Shown one piece after another: positions 36,847-49,575 of a stretch of 64,000 nucleotides of DNA (position 1 is the first letter of the stretch; each line of letters opens with the position of its first letter). The translations under genes and the position numbers were made by a program. This stretch comes from Theropithecus gelada (lineage: Eukaryota; Chordata; Mammalia; Primates; Cercopithecidae): assembly GCF_003255815.1 (NCBI RefSeq), contig NC_037669.1, positions 50,084,093-50,148,092 of the forward strand. Direction: 5' to 3'. The notes below the pieces were generated by a model. It was not told the DNA's origin and searched no databases. It saw only the letters and a list, made by a program, of their open reading frames with translations.

Positions 36847-38730
36847 ACCCTCCTTTCTCTTGTCCTCCTTCTAGAGAGATGTAGTATAGAGCCATGGTTG
36901 GGAGCTCAAGCTTAGCAGTTGAGCAGGGGTCAAATCCCAGCCTTGCCATTTACCAGTTGGGCAATTCTAGACACATTGGTTAGCTTCTCTGAGCCTGGGG
37001 ACAATAATAGTAAAAAGTAAGGTAAAAGTAAAAAGTTTTATCCCATGAAATTTTCTCATGGGATGGTTAGCCAATTTCAGCAGATTTCATAGCTTAGCAT
37101 AGTACAGCTTTTATTTATTAATTTTGCCCCCTGGATGGTTTCTCTTTCTCTCCCCCAAACGCCCAAGTATGGCAGCTCTATAAACCACAGACTTGTCTTC
37201 TTGAGAGTTTATTAGCCAGCCCATTATACTTATCCATTATCCCCAATCTCTCACACTAGGTCAGGGTCCATGTCACAGTAGCCCAGAGAGATATGGCCAC
37301 TGAACCAAATAAGCATGTCTAAAATCATTTTGGTCACTGATCCTCTCAGAAACTTCTCTGTTTCCGCCCAGACACATAATCCATCATGGAGTCATCTACA
37401 ATTCTCTTTTCCTTTCATCTACCCCTTACAGGCCATGCCTGTGCACCACTGAGTTATTTTATTGAAATGACCCCTTTAAAAAATATTGCTGCTATTTTTA
37501 ATGCTGTTGGGTCTGGCTAGTAACTCCCCAACTAGTTTCTCCACTAGCCCACCCACTGGTCTCTCTCCAGTCAACCAAAAATGCTAGACTGAGCATTTCA
37601 GTCCTCAGCTTAAAAATTAACCAGCTGGTTCTACTCCCGGTATAGCTGAGTCAGTGTCTGACAGGCTGCCTTCCTCATAGATAACTATAAGCTTGAAAAA
37701 ATTAAAAAAAAAAAAAGCAATGACGTAAAGGCTATGAAGAGTGAACAAATGCAGGCAGACTTTGAAGAGGAGTCAAAATTTAAAAGAAAGGAGCAGCATG
37801 GGATAAGGTTTTGTTTTGCAGCTTTAGCTTGAGGGCAGGCCACAGTCATGGCCAAACTCCACCATCTTTCTGGCCTGAAGAACCCAGAGGACAGAACCTG
37901 GAGCAACCACAGTCATGGGAAACTGTAGAAAGAATTCCAGAAAGGACAGCACCAGAGAAGGAGAGGCCAGAATTCTGTGTATAAACTGTCCCTGTCTCTG
38001 GCTGATCCTTGAACCATGCTTGAGCAGGGAAGACTCAAGACACCTTACGCTTGAAGAAACAAACAAACAAACAGAAAAACTGAACGGAGATGTGAGCTTC
38101 TGCAAGTGAAACAAAGTTTGTGGTTTCAGTCTAACCAAGTTCATTGCCTATTAAAACAAGAATATCAACACTCTTCAGAGAAATACACCAGAATTCAGAC
38201 ACTCCACTACGTAACATTCATAATGTCCACCTACAGTCCAAAATTATTCAATATGTGAAGAACCAGTGAAGTGTGAGCTGTTCTCAAGGCAACAGATAAT
38301 CAACAGAGGCCAACTCTGTCTGATAACACCCAGACATTGAAATTTTCAGACAAGGACTTTAAAACACTGATTTAACTACACTAGATGAGGTAAGGGAAAA
38401 TGTACTTGTAAGAAATTATAAAATACAGAATCTCAGCAGAGAAATAAAAAAATATAAAAGTAACTAAGTGGAAATTCTAGAGCTGAAAATATGTAAATCT
38501 GAAATTTTAAATTATTATATTATTATCGTAATAGTAGAATGGAGATGACAGAATAAATTCACTGAACTTGAAGACAGATCAAGAGAAATTACCCAATCTC
38601 AAAAGTAAAGAGAAAAATAATGTGAATAACAACAACATAAGAGAGCTTCAGGAACCCTTGGGACAATATCAAAAGGTCTAAAATAGACATAATTAGAGTC
38701 TCAGAAGAAAAGGAGAAAGATTGGAGCAGG

Positions 38731-39045
38731 TTTTTTTTTCTTTCTTTTTTTTTTTTGAAACGGAGTCTCGCTCTGTCACCCAGGCTGGAGCGCAGTGGCC
38801 GGATCTCAGCTCACTGCAAGCTCCACCTCCCAGGTTTACTCCATTCGCCATTCTCCTGCCTCAGCCTCCCGAGTAGCTGGGACTACAGGCGCCCGCCACC
38901 TCGCCCAGCTAGTTTTTTGTATTTTTCAGTAGAGACGGGGTTTCACCAGGTTAGCCAGGATGGTCTCGATCTCCTGACCTCGTGATCTGCCCATCTCGGC
39001 CTCCCAAAGTGCTGGGATTACAGGCTTGAGCCACCGCGCCCGGCC
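38731..39045 (-). mobile_element. AluY, Old World monkey (AluYR-like), minus strand
   Basis: Ends 'GGCTTGAGCCACCGCGCCCGGCC' in two parts and has 'CAGTGGCCGGATCTCAGC' and 'CAGCTAGTTTTTTG'. Read in sense these are CAAGCC, GATCCGGCCAC and ACTAGC, features of AluYR. A young copy. Confidence 0.85.
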
Positions 39046-39323
39046 TGCAGGTTTTTTTTTCTAAAGAAGATTTAGAAGATTCCCCAAATTTGATGAAACA
39101 AATTTAAATGAATTTACAGACTCAAGAAGCTCAGTAAATGGAATAAATATGAAGACAACTACACCTAAATGTATCAGTTAAACTTAGAAAACCAAAGAAA
39201 AGAGAAAATCTTGCAAGCAGGTAAAGAAAATAAACAGTGACTTGAATAACTACAGACTTCTTATAAACGATGGAAGACAGACACAGTGGAACATCTTTAA
39301 AATGCTGAAAGAAAATAAAAATC

Positions 39324-39631
39324 GGCCGGGCGCGGTGGCTCAAGCCTGTAATCCCAGCACTTTGGGAGGCCGAGGCGGGTGGATCACGAGGTCAGGAGAT
39401 CGAGACCATCCTGGCTAACATGGTGAAACCCCGTCTCTACTAAAAATACAAAAAACTAGCCAGGCGTGGTGGCGGGCGCCTGTAGTCCCAGCTACTCGGA
39501 GGCTGAGGCGGGAGAATGGCGTGAACCCGGGAGGCGGAGCTTGCAGTGAGCCGAGATCGCGCCACTGCACTCCAGCCTGGGCGACACAGCGAGACTCCGT
39601 CTCAAAAAAAAAAAAAAAAAAAAAAAAAAAA
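39324..39631 (+). mobile_element. Young AluY (AluYR-like)
   Basis: Low divergence, 'GGCTCAAGCCTGTAA' and 'AAAAACTAGCC'. Perfect target duplications AGAAAATAAAAATC on both sides. Confidence 0.9.
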
Positions 39632-41254
39632 GAAAATAAAAATCATCCCAGAATCATATCCAGCAAAAATATCCTTTAATAAAGAGTTTTTTTTTTATCA
39701 TGAAAGAAAACAGAGACTACATTGCCAGAAGATACACACTTCAAGAAAGCCAAAGGAAGTTCTTCCGGCTGAAGAGAAATGGTACCAGAGGGAAACCTGG
39801 ATCCTCAAAGAGTAATGAAGAACAATGGAAATAGTAAACATCTGGGTAAAAACAAATTGGCCCCTGCAGCCTCCAAGACAGCATGCAAACTCCCCAGCCT
39901 GACATCCAGTGCCTCCCGCCTCCACCTGACACCATACATACCTCTTGCTCCACCTGTCTTTCACAAGAAGCACTTGTGACCTCTTAAAAATTACACATTT
40001 AGTCCCAACTTCAACCTTTGCAGATTCTGCTCCCACTACTTAGAAGATATTTTGCCTTCTCCTCCTCTCTATGTGAATCACACACACTCACCCCCATGCT
40101 ACAACCCCAGGGCCACCTTCTTTTCCAGGCCACTCCTGACTTCACATGCCTCTATTGTGCTTTTCTGCATGCAGCTCCAGGAAATATATTACAGTGAACT
40201 AAAATGCATTACTAACACACTTTACTGATGTCAAAGCACTTTCCCCTCCATTATTTCATTTCTTCTCATGAAAGTACCATGAGGCCGGAGGGCAGTTCTG
40301 GTGACCCACTTTGTATAGATGAGACAACTGAGACTCAGAGAAGCTGAAAGGTTTTTGCAAAGTTGCACAGCCACAGTCTGGCAAAGTTGGCACTAGTACT
40401 TAGCTCCTCAAATTCTTTTCACAGTTCTCTGCTTGGCCACACTAACACACAACTTATGATGCCTGCCTTCAACTGATTTCTAATCTTGGATTATAAACTT
40501 TTCATACAGCTATGAAAAGTTAAACATTAAGTAAACAACACAACACACCCCTAGACTGGGGATCTCAGACCTGGCCACGCCTCAGAAATGTTTGCGAAAA
40601 CCACAGAAATCCAAAACTCCTAACATACCAACTGAGTCAGGGTTGCTCTGGGGCTGTGCCTGGGATCTTTATTTTATAAAAAGTCCCAGAGGTGATTCTG
40701 ATACGCAGCCAGAGACGAGAACCTCTTCCTAACATTAATTACCAAGTGACTCATCCAAACTGTGTGCACTGTGGGAAGAGAGAAATGGGTGTGGGATGGG
40801 ATGGCACAAAGGAGGGGAGTCTGGGCAGGGCTTTGAAGGAATTTGGGAGGCCATTTGCACTGGCAAAGAGAGGAGGGGGTGCATTTCAGGCCAAAGGAGT
40901 AGGAAAGGTGAGACATGTTCAAGGGAGTGAATATTCCTGAGCAGAGGTGTGGTCTGAGGAATCAGAGCATAAGGAGAGTCAGTGGCCAGTGTAGAGGATG
41001 AACCAAGAGAACAAGAAACAGGAGACTCCAGGGGTCTGGAGCCCTCCCATGCACTCCGAGTGCTTGTGTCCGCAACCTTACTGTGGGGCTTTTCTCTCAG
41101 GCCAGCTTGAGTGGATGCTATGTTCTGTGATCTTTCTCTGAATCCCAGCACTCCCTTCTCTCACAGTTCTTACCTGTGTCTAATCTGTGTTCTTATTACT
41201 CCCTTAGACTTCTGAGTTCCTTGATAAGTTTTGTTTCTCCTTCCATCCTCTGAT

Positions 41255-41450
41255 TGGTGATTCTCAGCTGGGGGCAATTTTGCCCCCCAGAGGCTACATT
41301 TGGTGATGCCTGAAGATATTTTTGGTTGTCACAACTGGAGAAGGGGATACTACTGGAATCTAGTGGGATGCTAAACATCCTACAATGCACAGTTCTACCA
41401 AAGAAGTATCCATCTCAAAATGTCATTAGTGTCAATGATGAGGAACTCTG
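41255..41450 (-). mobile_element. MER20 element, minus strand
   Basis: 'TGGTGATTCTCAGCTGGGGG' to 'AATGATGAGGAACTCTG' is a diverged reverse MER20. Confidence 0.8.
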
Positions 41451-42064
41451 CCACAGATAAGTGACAAGCACACTTAGTTGCTTTATTAATAAGTTTACTA
41501 ATATATTATTAATAATTCAGCCCTCTTTATTATATGTTATTTAATTAATCTTCGGTGAATAATTATCTGAACAGCCAAATGAATGAAAAGAGTTTGTATC
41601 TATCAGTCACTTTTGACTTCTAGATTGTTTTATTTTATAGATAATAAAATAAAATAAAAACAAAAACTGAGGAGACCAATATAGAATTGCTAATTTTTAT
41701 TATTGCCACACATAGGCATTAAAAATAAAGCTATCAACTACTATAACCGTGACTTCATAAAACATATTTTAACAGTAAAAATAGAATAATATTAATAATA
41801 AAAATTACACAGGAAGGATATTACCAAGAAATGTCTGTAAAGCAGCCAATAGTTTAGGCTGGTGAAAAGTTCCCTTCAGCCAACCTGGACCACCATCCAC
41901 CAACTTGGGAGCCTCTGAATAAGATTATGAGCTCCTTCAGGGCAGGATTCCTGTCTTATGGGTAGCCCTGGGCTTTTAATGCTAGGCAGTGCATGGCAGG
42001 ATGCCAAGGCCCTCCCTGTGACAGTGATGCTCACTGCCACCCAACCTGTGCTGCCCATCCATAC

Positions 42065-42185
42065 CTTGTATTCCAGGGAAAGCAGAGTCTCCGTCCTGGA
42101 AGTCCAGCTCCATTTGTGGACTACATAGCCCTGCTGGTCATTGGTGGTCCCACCTTCCTCATCCAAGATTAATACATATGGGCAA
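42065..42185 (-). CDS. C3orf20: C3orf20-like FAM194 protein, exon D
   Basis: 121 nt (1 + 40x3). Acceptor 'ATCTCTCCTAG|T'; donor 'TACAAG|GTATGG'. The frame reads 'CPYVLILDEEGGTTNDQQGY' then 'VVHKWSWTSRTETLLSLEYK', with no stop. The YVLILDEEGG and paired-Trp 'KWSW' segments fit the middle of the FAM194 domain, where related proteins have a 'gkrqkaWnW'-like stretch. It ends in phase 0, and the next exon starts in phase 0. Only about 1.1 kb of intron separates it from exon C, and none of the exon is repeat-derived. Confidence 0.88.
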
Positions 42186-43304
42186 CTAGGAGAGATACAG
42201 AAGTGAGTAGCTGCCACTGGGCCCCTGAAGGAAGCTCTCATCACTGCAGGCTATGGGCAGGCAGGTCTGTAAGACTCAGTTCCAGGCTGGAGGAATGGTG
42301 GAACCCTGCAGGCAGCCTCACTTTCCCCACTTGCTATGGTCTGAGGCCCCTTAACACCTGTTGATGCTACTGGAGGAGCCCATTCTGAGAGAGATGATGA
42401 AGGCTCAGGTTAAACACAAGAGGGGAAGAAATGGGATTTGTGCTCTGTTGCCTAGTAGCCCAAGTGTATAATAGGCACCAAGATGGGAACTGGAATACCT
42501 ATAACATAAGAGTAAGTCATTTCTTCCAAGAACAGTTCCTTATAAAAAGTCAGGCAAATCCAGACATGGTGGCTTATGCCACCCAGTGTCATCCCAGCAC
42601 TTTGAGGGGCTGAGGCAGGAGGACTGTTTGAGGCCAGGAGTTTGAGATCATCCTGGTCAACACAGTGAGACTCTGTCTCTACAAAAAGTTTAAAAAATTA
42701 TCTAGGCATTGTGGCGCATGTCTGTAGTCCCAGCTAACCCAGGAGGCTGAGGTGAAAGGATCACCTGAGCCCAGGAGTTCGAGGCTGCAGTGAGCTATAA
42801 TCATGCCACTGCACTTCAACCTGGGTGACAGAGTGAGAGCAAGACCCTGTCTCAAAACAAAAACTAAAACAAAACAAAAAAGAAAAGCCAGACAATATCA
42901 ACTTTTGGCTGGCAAGAATATGCACTTCTCTTAAAAGATGCCACAGAAGTAGTGTGTTCATGCCTCTCCGTCCACTCCTGGTACAAAACATTTTTTCCAC
43001 TAAATAATTCTTCCATTAATATAACTAACAATCAAGATCTTAGTACTCTGGGGTACCAAGTGGAGTAGGACTTGGGAAGGTGTCCTTCTCATTGGCTGTG
43101 GCATAGACACAGCAAGGAAAGGCTGAGCCTTAAAGTTCCTATGTCCCTGCAGAAACAGCCTCAGCCCTGCCTCACTGCCTTACTAGACCTCTGGACACCG
43201 CCTGGCTTCTTCTTTAACCAGGGACTCATAGTCACCACTTCAGTCCTCCCTCCATCACCCTCAGAGGTACTTCCATGAGACTAGTACTCTTCCAGTCTAC
43301 TTAC
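42186..43304 (-). other. Intron C-D of the FAM194 gene
   Basis: 1.1 kb intron with one old Alu. The remainder is unique, with no exon-like frame. Confidence 0.7.
42557..42882 (+). mobile_element. AluJ element
   Basis: Diverged dimeric Alu ('GGAGGACTGTTTGAGGCCAGG') with a (CAAAA)n tail. Confidence 0.88.
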
Positions 43305-43457
43305 CTGGTTTTTAGGTTGTAGTGAACACAGCCCTGACCTTCAGCATTGAATAGGGCCAGCAAGGAGAAGCCAGGTATGTCATTAAAGAGGCAAGTGATG
43401 GTTCTCCCTCTGCAGCATGTGGGGATCTGACATATAGCGATGTTTCCAGAGGGATAG
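43305..43457 (-). CDS. C3orf20: C3orf20-like FAM194 protein, exon C (FAM194 domain core)
   Basis: 153 nt (1 + 50x3 + 2). Acceptor 'ATTTCTGCCAG|C'; strong donor 'ACCAG|GTAAGT'. The frame begins 'YPSGNIAICQIPTCCRGRTI' and continues through a hydrophobic strand-rich part ('FSLLALFNAEGQG'). Alternating hydrophobic/polar residues and the PSGN and Cys-Cys positions are typical of FAM194 domains. Its terminal 'AG' plus 'T' of the next exon gives Ser. About 9.3 kb of intron, mostly L1 and Alu, separates it from exon B. An alternative upstream AG ('CTGTTAG') exists but does not fit the phase of the preferred donor. Confidence 0.88.
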
Positions 43458-43639
43458 CTGGCAGAAATGTTCAGGTAGAACTAACAGAAAACCCCCCTCT
43501 CAGTTGTCCCATTGAAGCAAGTCCACATGTCAAAGTGGTAGCTATTTGGTGCATCATTCTCCATCTTCAAACACCCTCCTTGCATTTTGCATAGGTAACA
43601 ATTATATGATCATGGAACCCAATAATGACCTAGCTGTTT

Positions 43640-43970
43640 TTCTGTATCTTCTTTCTATTTTCTCACAACCACCTTGTGGTAGGTAGTATTATCTTCCTCT
43701 CACAGATGAGTAGGGTCCCCCTGGGTCTAATGGGTTTCCTGAGACATGGAACTTTCAGTGTAAAACCTAAAAAGTCCCAGGCAAACCAGGATGAGTTGGT
43801 CACCCTATAGATGAGGAATCCAAAGTGCAGAAAATTATCTGCCTCATGTCACATCACAAGGAAGTGGCAGAGCCAGGACTTGATCTCTAAGGCCAGCAAT
43901 ATTTCTAATGCTGTCAGGCTGCTCCCACTTCTGACAAATCAAGGGGGACAGGTAATGTCTCCCTGTTCAT
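43640..43970 (-). repeat. MIR, split by a small insertion
   Basis: The MIR reverse pattern ('TGGTAGGTAGTATTATC', 'CACAGATGAG', then 'GATGAGGAATCCAAAGTGCAG', 'GCAGAGCCAGGACTTGA') continues on both sides of 43711-43807. Confidence 0.75.
43711..43807. mobile_element. 97-bp hAT-like MITE inside MIR
   Basis: Ends TAGGGTCCCC and GGTCACCCTA are imperfect inverted repeats. 8-bp flanks CAGATGAG and TAGATGAG are the duplicated target in the MIR. Confidence 0.8.
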
Positions 43971-44981
43971 TTTCTAGTAAAGAGGCCCCAAGAAGCACTG
44001 GTCCTGACTAAGGAGGACATGGTATGGGCAGGACATTCCTGTGTGCAGGAATTTCACAAGCAGTACTCCAGACACAGACGCATTTCAGAATGAAAGCAGA
44101 AAGAAAAGGAAATGAAGAAAAATGAAGATTCTCAGGGACCTACAGGAGGCCATCAAGCTTACCAACATATGAATAATAGGAGTCCCAGAAGGAGAGACAA
44201 GAGAAATTAGGGTAGAAGGAATATCTGAAGAAATAATGCTGAAAACTCCCCAAATTTGATGAAAGACAATAATATACATGTTCAAGAAGCTTAACAAACT
44301 CCAAGGAGGATAAATTCAAAGATATTCTCATTGAGACACATTATAATTCAACTGTCAAAAGACAAATACAAAGAAGGAATCTTGAAAGCAGCAAGAAAAA
44401 AGAGATTCATCATATATAAGAGACCTTCAATAAGATTAATGGCTGATTTCTCATCAGAAACCATGGGGTTAAGAAGGCAGCAATATGAAATACCTAAAGA
44501 CCTCAAAGGAAAAAAATAAAACTGTTAACCAACAATTCCATATCAAGCAAAATTATCCTTCAAAAATGAAGAAATTAAAACATTCCCAGATAAACAAATA
44601 TTGAGGAAGTTAATCACTAGTAGACCTGCCCTGCAAAAAAACACTGAAGGGAATCCTTCAGGCTGAAATGAAAGGACATTTGTATGAAATGAAACTCATA
44701 CAAAGAAAAAAAGAACACTGGTAAAGTTAACTATATAAGTAAATATAAAATCCAGTATTGTATTTTCAGCATATAATTTTTCTTTTTTTCCTATATGACT
44801 TGAAAGATAAATGCATAAACAATAATTGTAAACCTATGTTAATGGGCACACAATGTATCTATAAAACATAATTCTTTGATAACAACATAAAGGGGAAGGG
44901 ATAGAGCTATATAGGAGCAGAGTTTTATATATTATTGTGGCAAGTTATTAATTCAAACTAGTGTGTTAATTGTAATACACA

Positions 44982-45237
44982 GGTATATTAGTTTCCTAGG
45001 GCTATCATAACAAAGTACGATAAACTGGATGGCTAAAAGCAACATAAATTTATAATCTCACAGTTCCAGAGGCTGAACATCCAAGATCAAGGTGTCAACA
45101 GGGTTATGCTTTGGAAGGCTCTGGGGAAGAATCCTTCCTTGCCCCTTACAGTTCCTGGTGATTGCCAGAAATCTTTGGTATTCTTTGGATTGTACATGCT
45201 TCATTTCAATCTCTGCCTCAGTCATCATATAGCTTTC

Positions 45238-45274
<37 letters not shown>

Positions 45275-45439
45275 TGTCTGCTCTTCTTATAAGGACACTA
45301 GTCATTGCAGTAGGGCCCACCCCAACAATATGACTGCATCTTAAAATTTACAACTTCAGAGCCCCTATTTCCAAATGTGGTAATATCCTGAGGTTCCATG
45401 TGGTTACAAATTTTGGGAGACACCATTCAACCCATTATA
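44982..45439 (+). mobile_element. MLT1 (MaLR) LTR
   Basis: 'TATATTAGTTTCCTAGGGCT' to 'ACCATTCAACCCATTATA' with 'CTTATAAGGACACTAGTCAT', the MLT1 pattern. Its natural GT-rich part has expanded to a (TG)n repeat. Confidence 0.85.
45240..45274. repeat. (TG)n microsatellite
   Basis: About 16 perfect TG units inside the MLT1 LTR; likely length-variable. Confidence 0.95.
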
Positions 45440-45674
45440 CCAAGATAACCCTAAGGAAATAACTTAAAAATATGGAGAAAAGAAAACGAGAAGTAAATCA
45501 AAATGGCATGCTATAAAAAGTCAGACACAAAAAGAGAAAGTAACGAAGGAACTGAGAAACAAAGATGGTATAAGACATATAGAAAACAAATAGAAAACTT
45601 AAAGAATTAAGTCCTTCTGTATCAGCAATTACTTTAAACAGAAATAGATTAAACTCTCTAATCAAAAAGGCCAG

Positions 45675-45800
45675 AGCTGAGACATGAGAATCGCTTGAGC
45701 CCAGGAGGTGGCGGCTGCAATGAGCCAAGATTGCACCACTGCACTCCAGCCTGGGCGATAGAGTGAGACTCAGTCTCAAAAAAAAAAAAAAAAAAAAAAA
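45675..45800 (+). mobile_element. Alu right-arm fragment
   Basis: Only the second half of an Alu, from 'GAGAATCGCTTGAGCCCAGG' to the A tail. Confidence 0.85.
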
Positions 45801-46233
45801 GGCTGGCAGGATAAATTTTTAAAAACCAAAACACAGTTCAACCATATGCTGTGTCTAAGGGACTCACTTTAGATCCAAAGACAAAACTTGGTTGAAAGTG
45901 AAATGATAGAAAAAGATATTCTATGCAAATTGTAACCAAAAGGGAGTAGGGGTGAATATACTAATACCATGCAAAATAGATGTTAAGTTAAACATTTTTA
46001 CAAGTGACAAAGAAGGACATTACATATTGAGAGAAGGGTGAATACCTTAAGAATATGTAACAATTATAGAGATATACACACCTAATAACAGAGCCTCAAT
46101 ATATATATAAATTTAAAAACTGACAGAATTAAAGGAAGAAATAGTTCTACAAAAATAGTTGGAGACTTCACTACCTCATGTTCAATAATGGATAGAACAA
46201 CTAGACAGAAGATCAATAAAGAAATAGAGGGCT

Positions 46234-46543
46234 TAGGCAGCTTGCAGTAGCTCACGCTTGTAATCCCAGCACTTTGGGAGGCCAAGGCGGATGGATCACC
46301 TGAGTTCAGGAGTTTGAGACCAGCCTGGCCAACATAGTGAAACCCCATCTCCACTAAAAATACAAAAAAATTTAGCTGGGCATGGTGGTGTACACCTGTA
46401 ATCCCAGCTATTCAGGAGGCTGAGGCAGGAGAATCACTTGAACCCGGGAGGCAGAGGTTGCAGCCAGCCAAGATTGCACCACTGCACCCCAGTCTGGGTG
46501 ACAGAGTGAGACTCCACCTCAAAAAAAAAAAAAAAAAAAAAAA
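46234..46543 (+). mobile_element. AluS element
   Basis: Complete Alu with a diverged 5' end. Target duplications AAAGAAATAGAGG on both sides. Confidence 0.9.
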
Positions 46544-48192
46544 GAAAGAAATAGAGGATTTGAACATACAGAATCCCACCCAACAACAGCAGAACACACA
46601 TTCTTCTCACACTCACATGGATCATTCTCCAGTACAGACAATATGTTAGGCCACAAAACAGGTCTCAATAAATTGAAACCATAGAAAGTATCTTTTTTGA
46701 TCACAATGGAATGAAACTAGAAATCACTAACAAAAGAAAATTGTGAAAATTCACAAATACATGAAAATTAACACACAAACAATAGGTGGATAAAAAAATC
46801 ACAAGGGAAATTATAAAATACTTTGAAGTGAATGAAAACAAAACACAACATATCAAAACTGATGTGAGAAAGGCAAAGCAACACTCAGAAACAAATTTAT
46901 AGCTGCAAATACCAACATTAAAGAAAATGAAGATCTCAAATCAATAACCCAATTTTCTACCTTAAGGAACTAGAAAAAGAAAAGCAAACTAAAGCAAAGC
47001 TAGCAGATGGAAGAAAACAATAAAAAAATCAGAGGGGAGAAAAACAGAATTGAGAATAGAAAAATAGAATGAACAAAACCAAAAGTTGCATCTTTGATAA
47101 ATCAAGAAAGCACAAACTTCTAGCAGACTGACTAAAAAAAAGACTCAAATTCCTAAAATCAGAAATGAAAATGGGACCTTACAGAAATAAAAAAAAATCC
47201 TAATAATACAACAATATGAACAGCTGTATACCATAAAGTTAGATAACCTAGATGGACAAATTCCTAGAAACACATAAACTACCAGAAGTGACTCAAAAAG
47301 AAATAAAAAACCTAAATAGAACTATAGCAAGTGAGGAGATTAAATCAGTAATGAAAAATCTCCCAACAAAGAAAAGCCTAGCACCAGATGGCTTCACTGG
47401 TGAATTCTACCAGACATTTAAAGAATTAATACCAATCCTCCTCAAGCTCTTCCAAAAAATAGAAGAGCAGACCTGAACACTTCCTAACTCATTCTATGAG
47501 GCCAGGGTTATCTTGATACCAAAGTCAGACAAATACATAAAAATAAAACTTCCCATATCCCTTATGAATATAAACATAAAGTATCTTAACAAAATACCAG
47601 CAAACCAAATTTAGCATCAGCCTATCAAAAGGATTATACACCATGAGCAGGTGTGGTTTATCCCAGGAATGCAAGTATGGTTCAACACACAAAAATCAAT
47701 GTAATGTACCATAGTAATAAAATGGCAGGGGTTGCGGGGGGAATCATGATCATTTTAACTGATGAAGAAAAAGCATTTGACAAAATTCAATACCTTTTCA
47801 TGATTAAAAAAACACTCAACAAATTCAGAATAGAAGGGAACTCCTGCAACATATTAAAAGCCATATATGGAAAAACTCACAACTAACATCATAATCAATG
47901 ATGAAAGAATGAAAACTTTTCCTCTAATATAAAGAACAAGACAAGTAGGCCTGCTTTCACCAGTTCTAATCAAAATTGTACTGAAAGTTCTGGCCACAGC
48001 AAATAGCGACAACAACAACAAAATAATAAAAAGCCTCAAAATTGGAAAGGAAGAAGTAAAATTACCTCTGTTGGCAGATGACATGATTTCATATATAGAA
48101 AATTCTAAAGAATCCACACAAAAAAATCTAGAGCTAACACATAAATTTAGAAAAGTTACAGATATAAGATCAACACACACAAAAGAGTTGCC

Positions 48193-48406
48193 CTCATGAA
48201 CACAGGATGTCTTTCCTGTGTTTTTTAGGTCTTCTTTAATTTAATTTGGCAATGTTTTATAGTTTTCAGTGTACAAGTTCTGTACCTCTTTGTTATTTAT
48301 TCCTAAGTATTTTAATCTTTCTGATCCTGTTGTAAATGGCATAATTTCCTTTTGTTCATTGCTTTTTGTTCTTGTTTATACACCATTTTGTACTGCTTGT
48401 TGCCAG
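48193..48406 (-). mobile_element. Inverted segment within the L1 ORF2 region
   Basis: Between plus-strand ORF2 text to the left and right, this stretch reads as ORF2 only on the minus strand ('CTTAGGAATAAATAACAAAGAGG', 'GTACACTGAAAACTATAAAAC' in the reverse complement). Confidence 0.8.
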
Positions 48407-48436
48407 TGCTCATGGGTTGGAAGAATTAATATTGTT

Positions 48437-48746
48437 GGCCAGGTGTGGTGGCTCATGCCTGTAATCCCCGTACTTTGGGAGGCAGAAGTGGGTGGATCAC
48501 TTGAGGTCAGGAGTTTGAGATCAGCCTGGCCATCATGGCCAAACCTCATCTCTACTAAAAACACAAAAATTAGCCAGGCGTGGTGACACACACCTGTAGT
48601 CCCAGCTATCTGGGAGGCTGAGGCAGGAGAATTGCTTGAGCCTGGGAGGCAGAGGTTGCAGTGAGCCGAGATGGCACCACTGTACTCTGGCCTGGGTGAC
48701 AGAGCAAGACTCAGTCTCAAAAACAAACAAACAAACAAACAAAAAA
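48437..48746 (+). mobile_element. AluS element
   Basis: Complete Alu with an (AAAC)n tail, inserted just after the inverted L1 piece. Confidence 0.9.
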
Positions 48747-49259
48747 CTATTAATGGTATCACTCCCCAAAGTGATCTACAGAATCAAAGCAATGCCTATC
48801 AAAATCTTATTGGCTTTTTTTTGTAGAAATGGAAAACCTGACTGAAAATTTACATGAAATGGTAAGAGATTCCAAGCAACCAAAATAGTCTTGAAAAAAA
48901 AAAAAAAAAAGTGGGAGACTCACACTACCTTATTGCAAAACTTACTACAAAACTACAATAGCCAAAACAGTGTGGTACAGGCATAAAGACAGACATATGT
49001 GTTAATGGCTTAGAATTGACAGTCCAAAAATAAACCCATACATCTATAGTTCTATAGTCAATTGATTTTTGACAAGGGTGCCATGATCATTCAATGGGGA
49101 AAGAATGCCTCTTAAATAAATGGTACTGGGACAATTAGCTATCCACACACAAAGGAAAGAAACTGGAACCTTATCTTATACCACATACAAAAATTAACTC
49201 AAAATGCTTCAAAGACCATAAGACCTATAAGTATAAACCTCTTAGAAAAAAACACAGGG

Positions 49260-49544
49260 GGCCGGGCATGGTGGCTCATGCCTGTAATCCCAGCACTTTG
49301 GGAGGCCAAGGTGGGTGGATCACTTGAGGTCAGGAGTGAGTTCAAGACCAGCCTGACCAACATGGAGAAACCCCATCTCTATTAAAAATACAAAATTAGT
49401 CCAGCATGGTGGTGCGTACCTGTAATCCCAGCTACTCGGGAGGCTGAGGCAGAAGAAACACTTGAACCCAGGAGGCGGAGGTTGTGGTGAGCTGGATCAC
49501 GCCATTGTACTCCAGCCTGGGCAACAAGAACAAAACTCTGTCTC

Positions 49545-49573
<29 letters not shown>
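49260..49573 (+). mobile_element. AluS element
   Basis: Complete Alu with a 30-base A tail. Confidence 0.9.

Positions 49574-49575
<2 letters not shown>

Larger units (their letters stand above)
37980..39700 (+). mobile_element. Old L1M/HAL1-like ORF1 region
   Basis: Decayed L1 5'/ORF1 text ('GACATTGAAATTTTCAGACA', 'CCCCAAATTTGATGAAACAA'), split by two Alus. Confidence 0.6.
35233..42064 (-). other. Intron D-E of the FAM194 gene
   Basis: 6.8 kb intron. Unique stretches with MIRs (about 35985-36075, 36885-37015, and 40220-40410 on minus), L2 scraps (40020-40220, 41920-41995), three Alus, an L1M/HAL1-like piece (about 37980-39700) and MER20. 41451-41830 is A/T-rich and unassigned. No further exon recognised. 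Confidence 0.6.

Noticed and set aside
43458..43480. Alternative exon C acceptor after CTGTTAG
   Set aside because: With the preferred exon B donor it shifts frame to an early stop; it fits only the earlier GT and would insert residues into the conserved DGSSFVYYPSGN motif.
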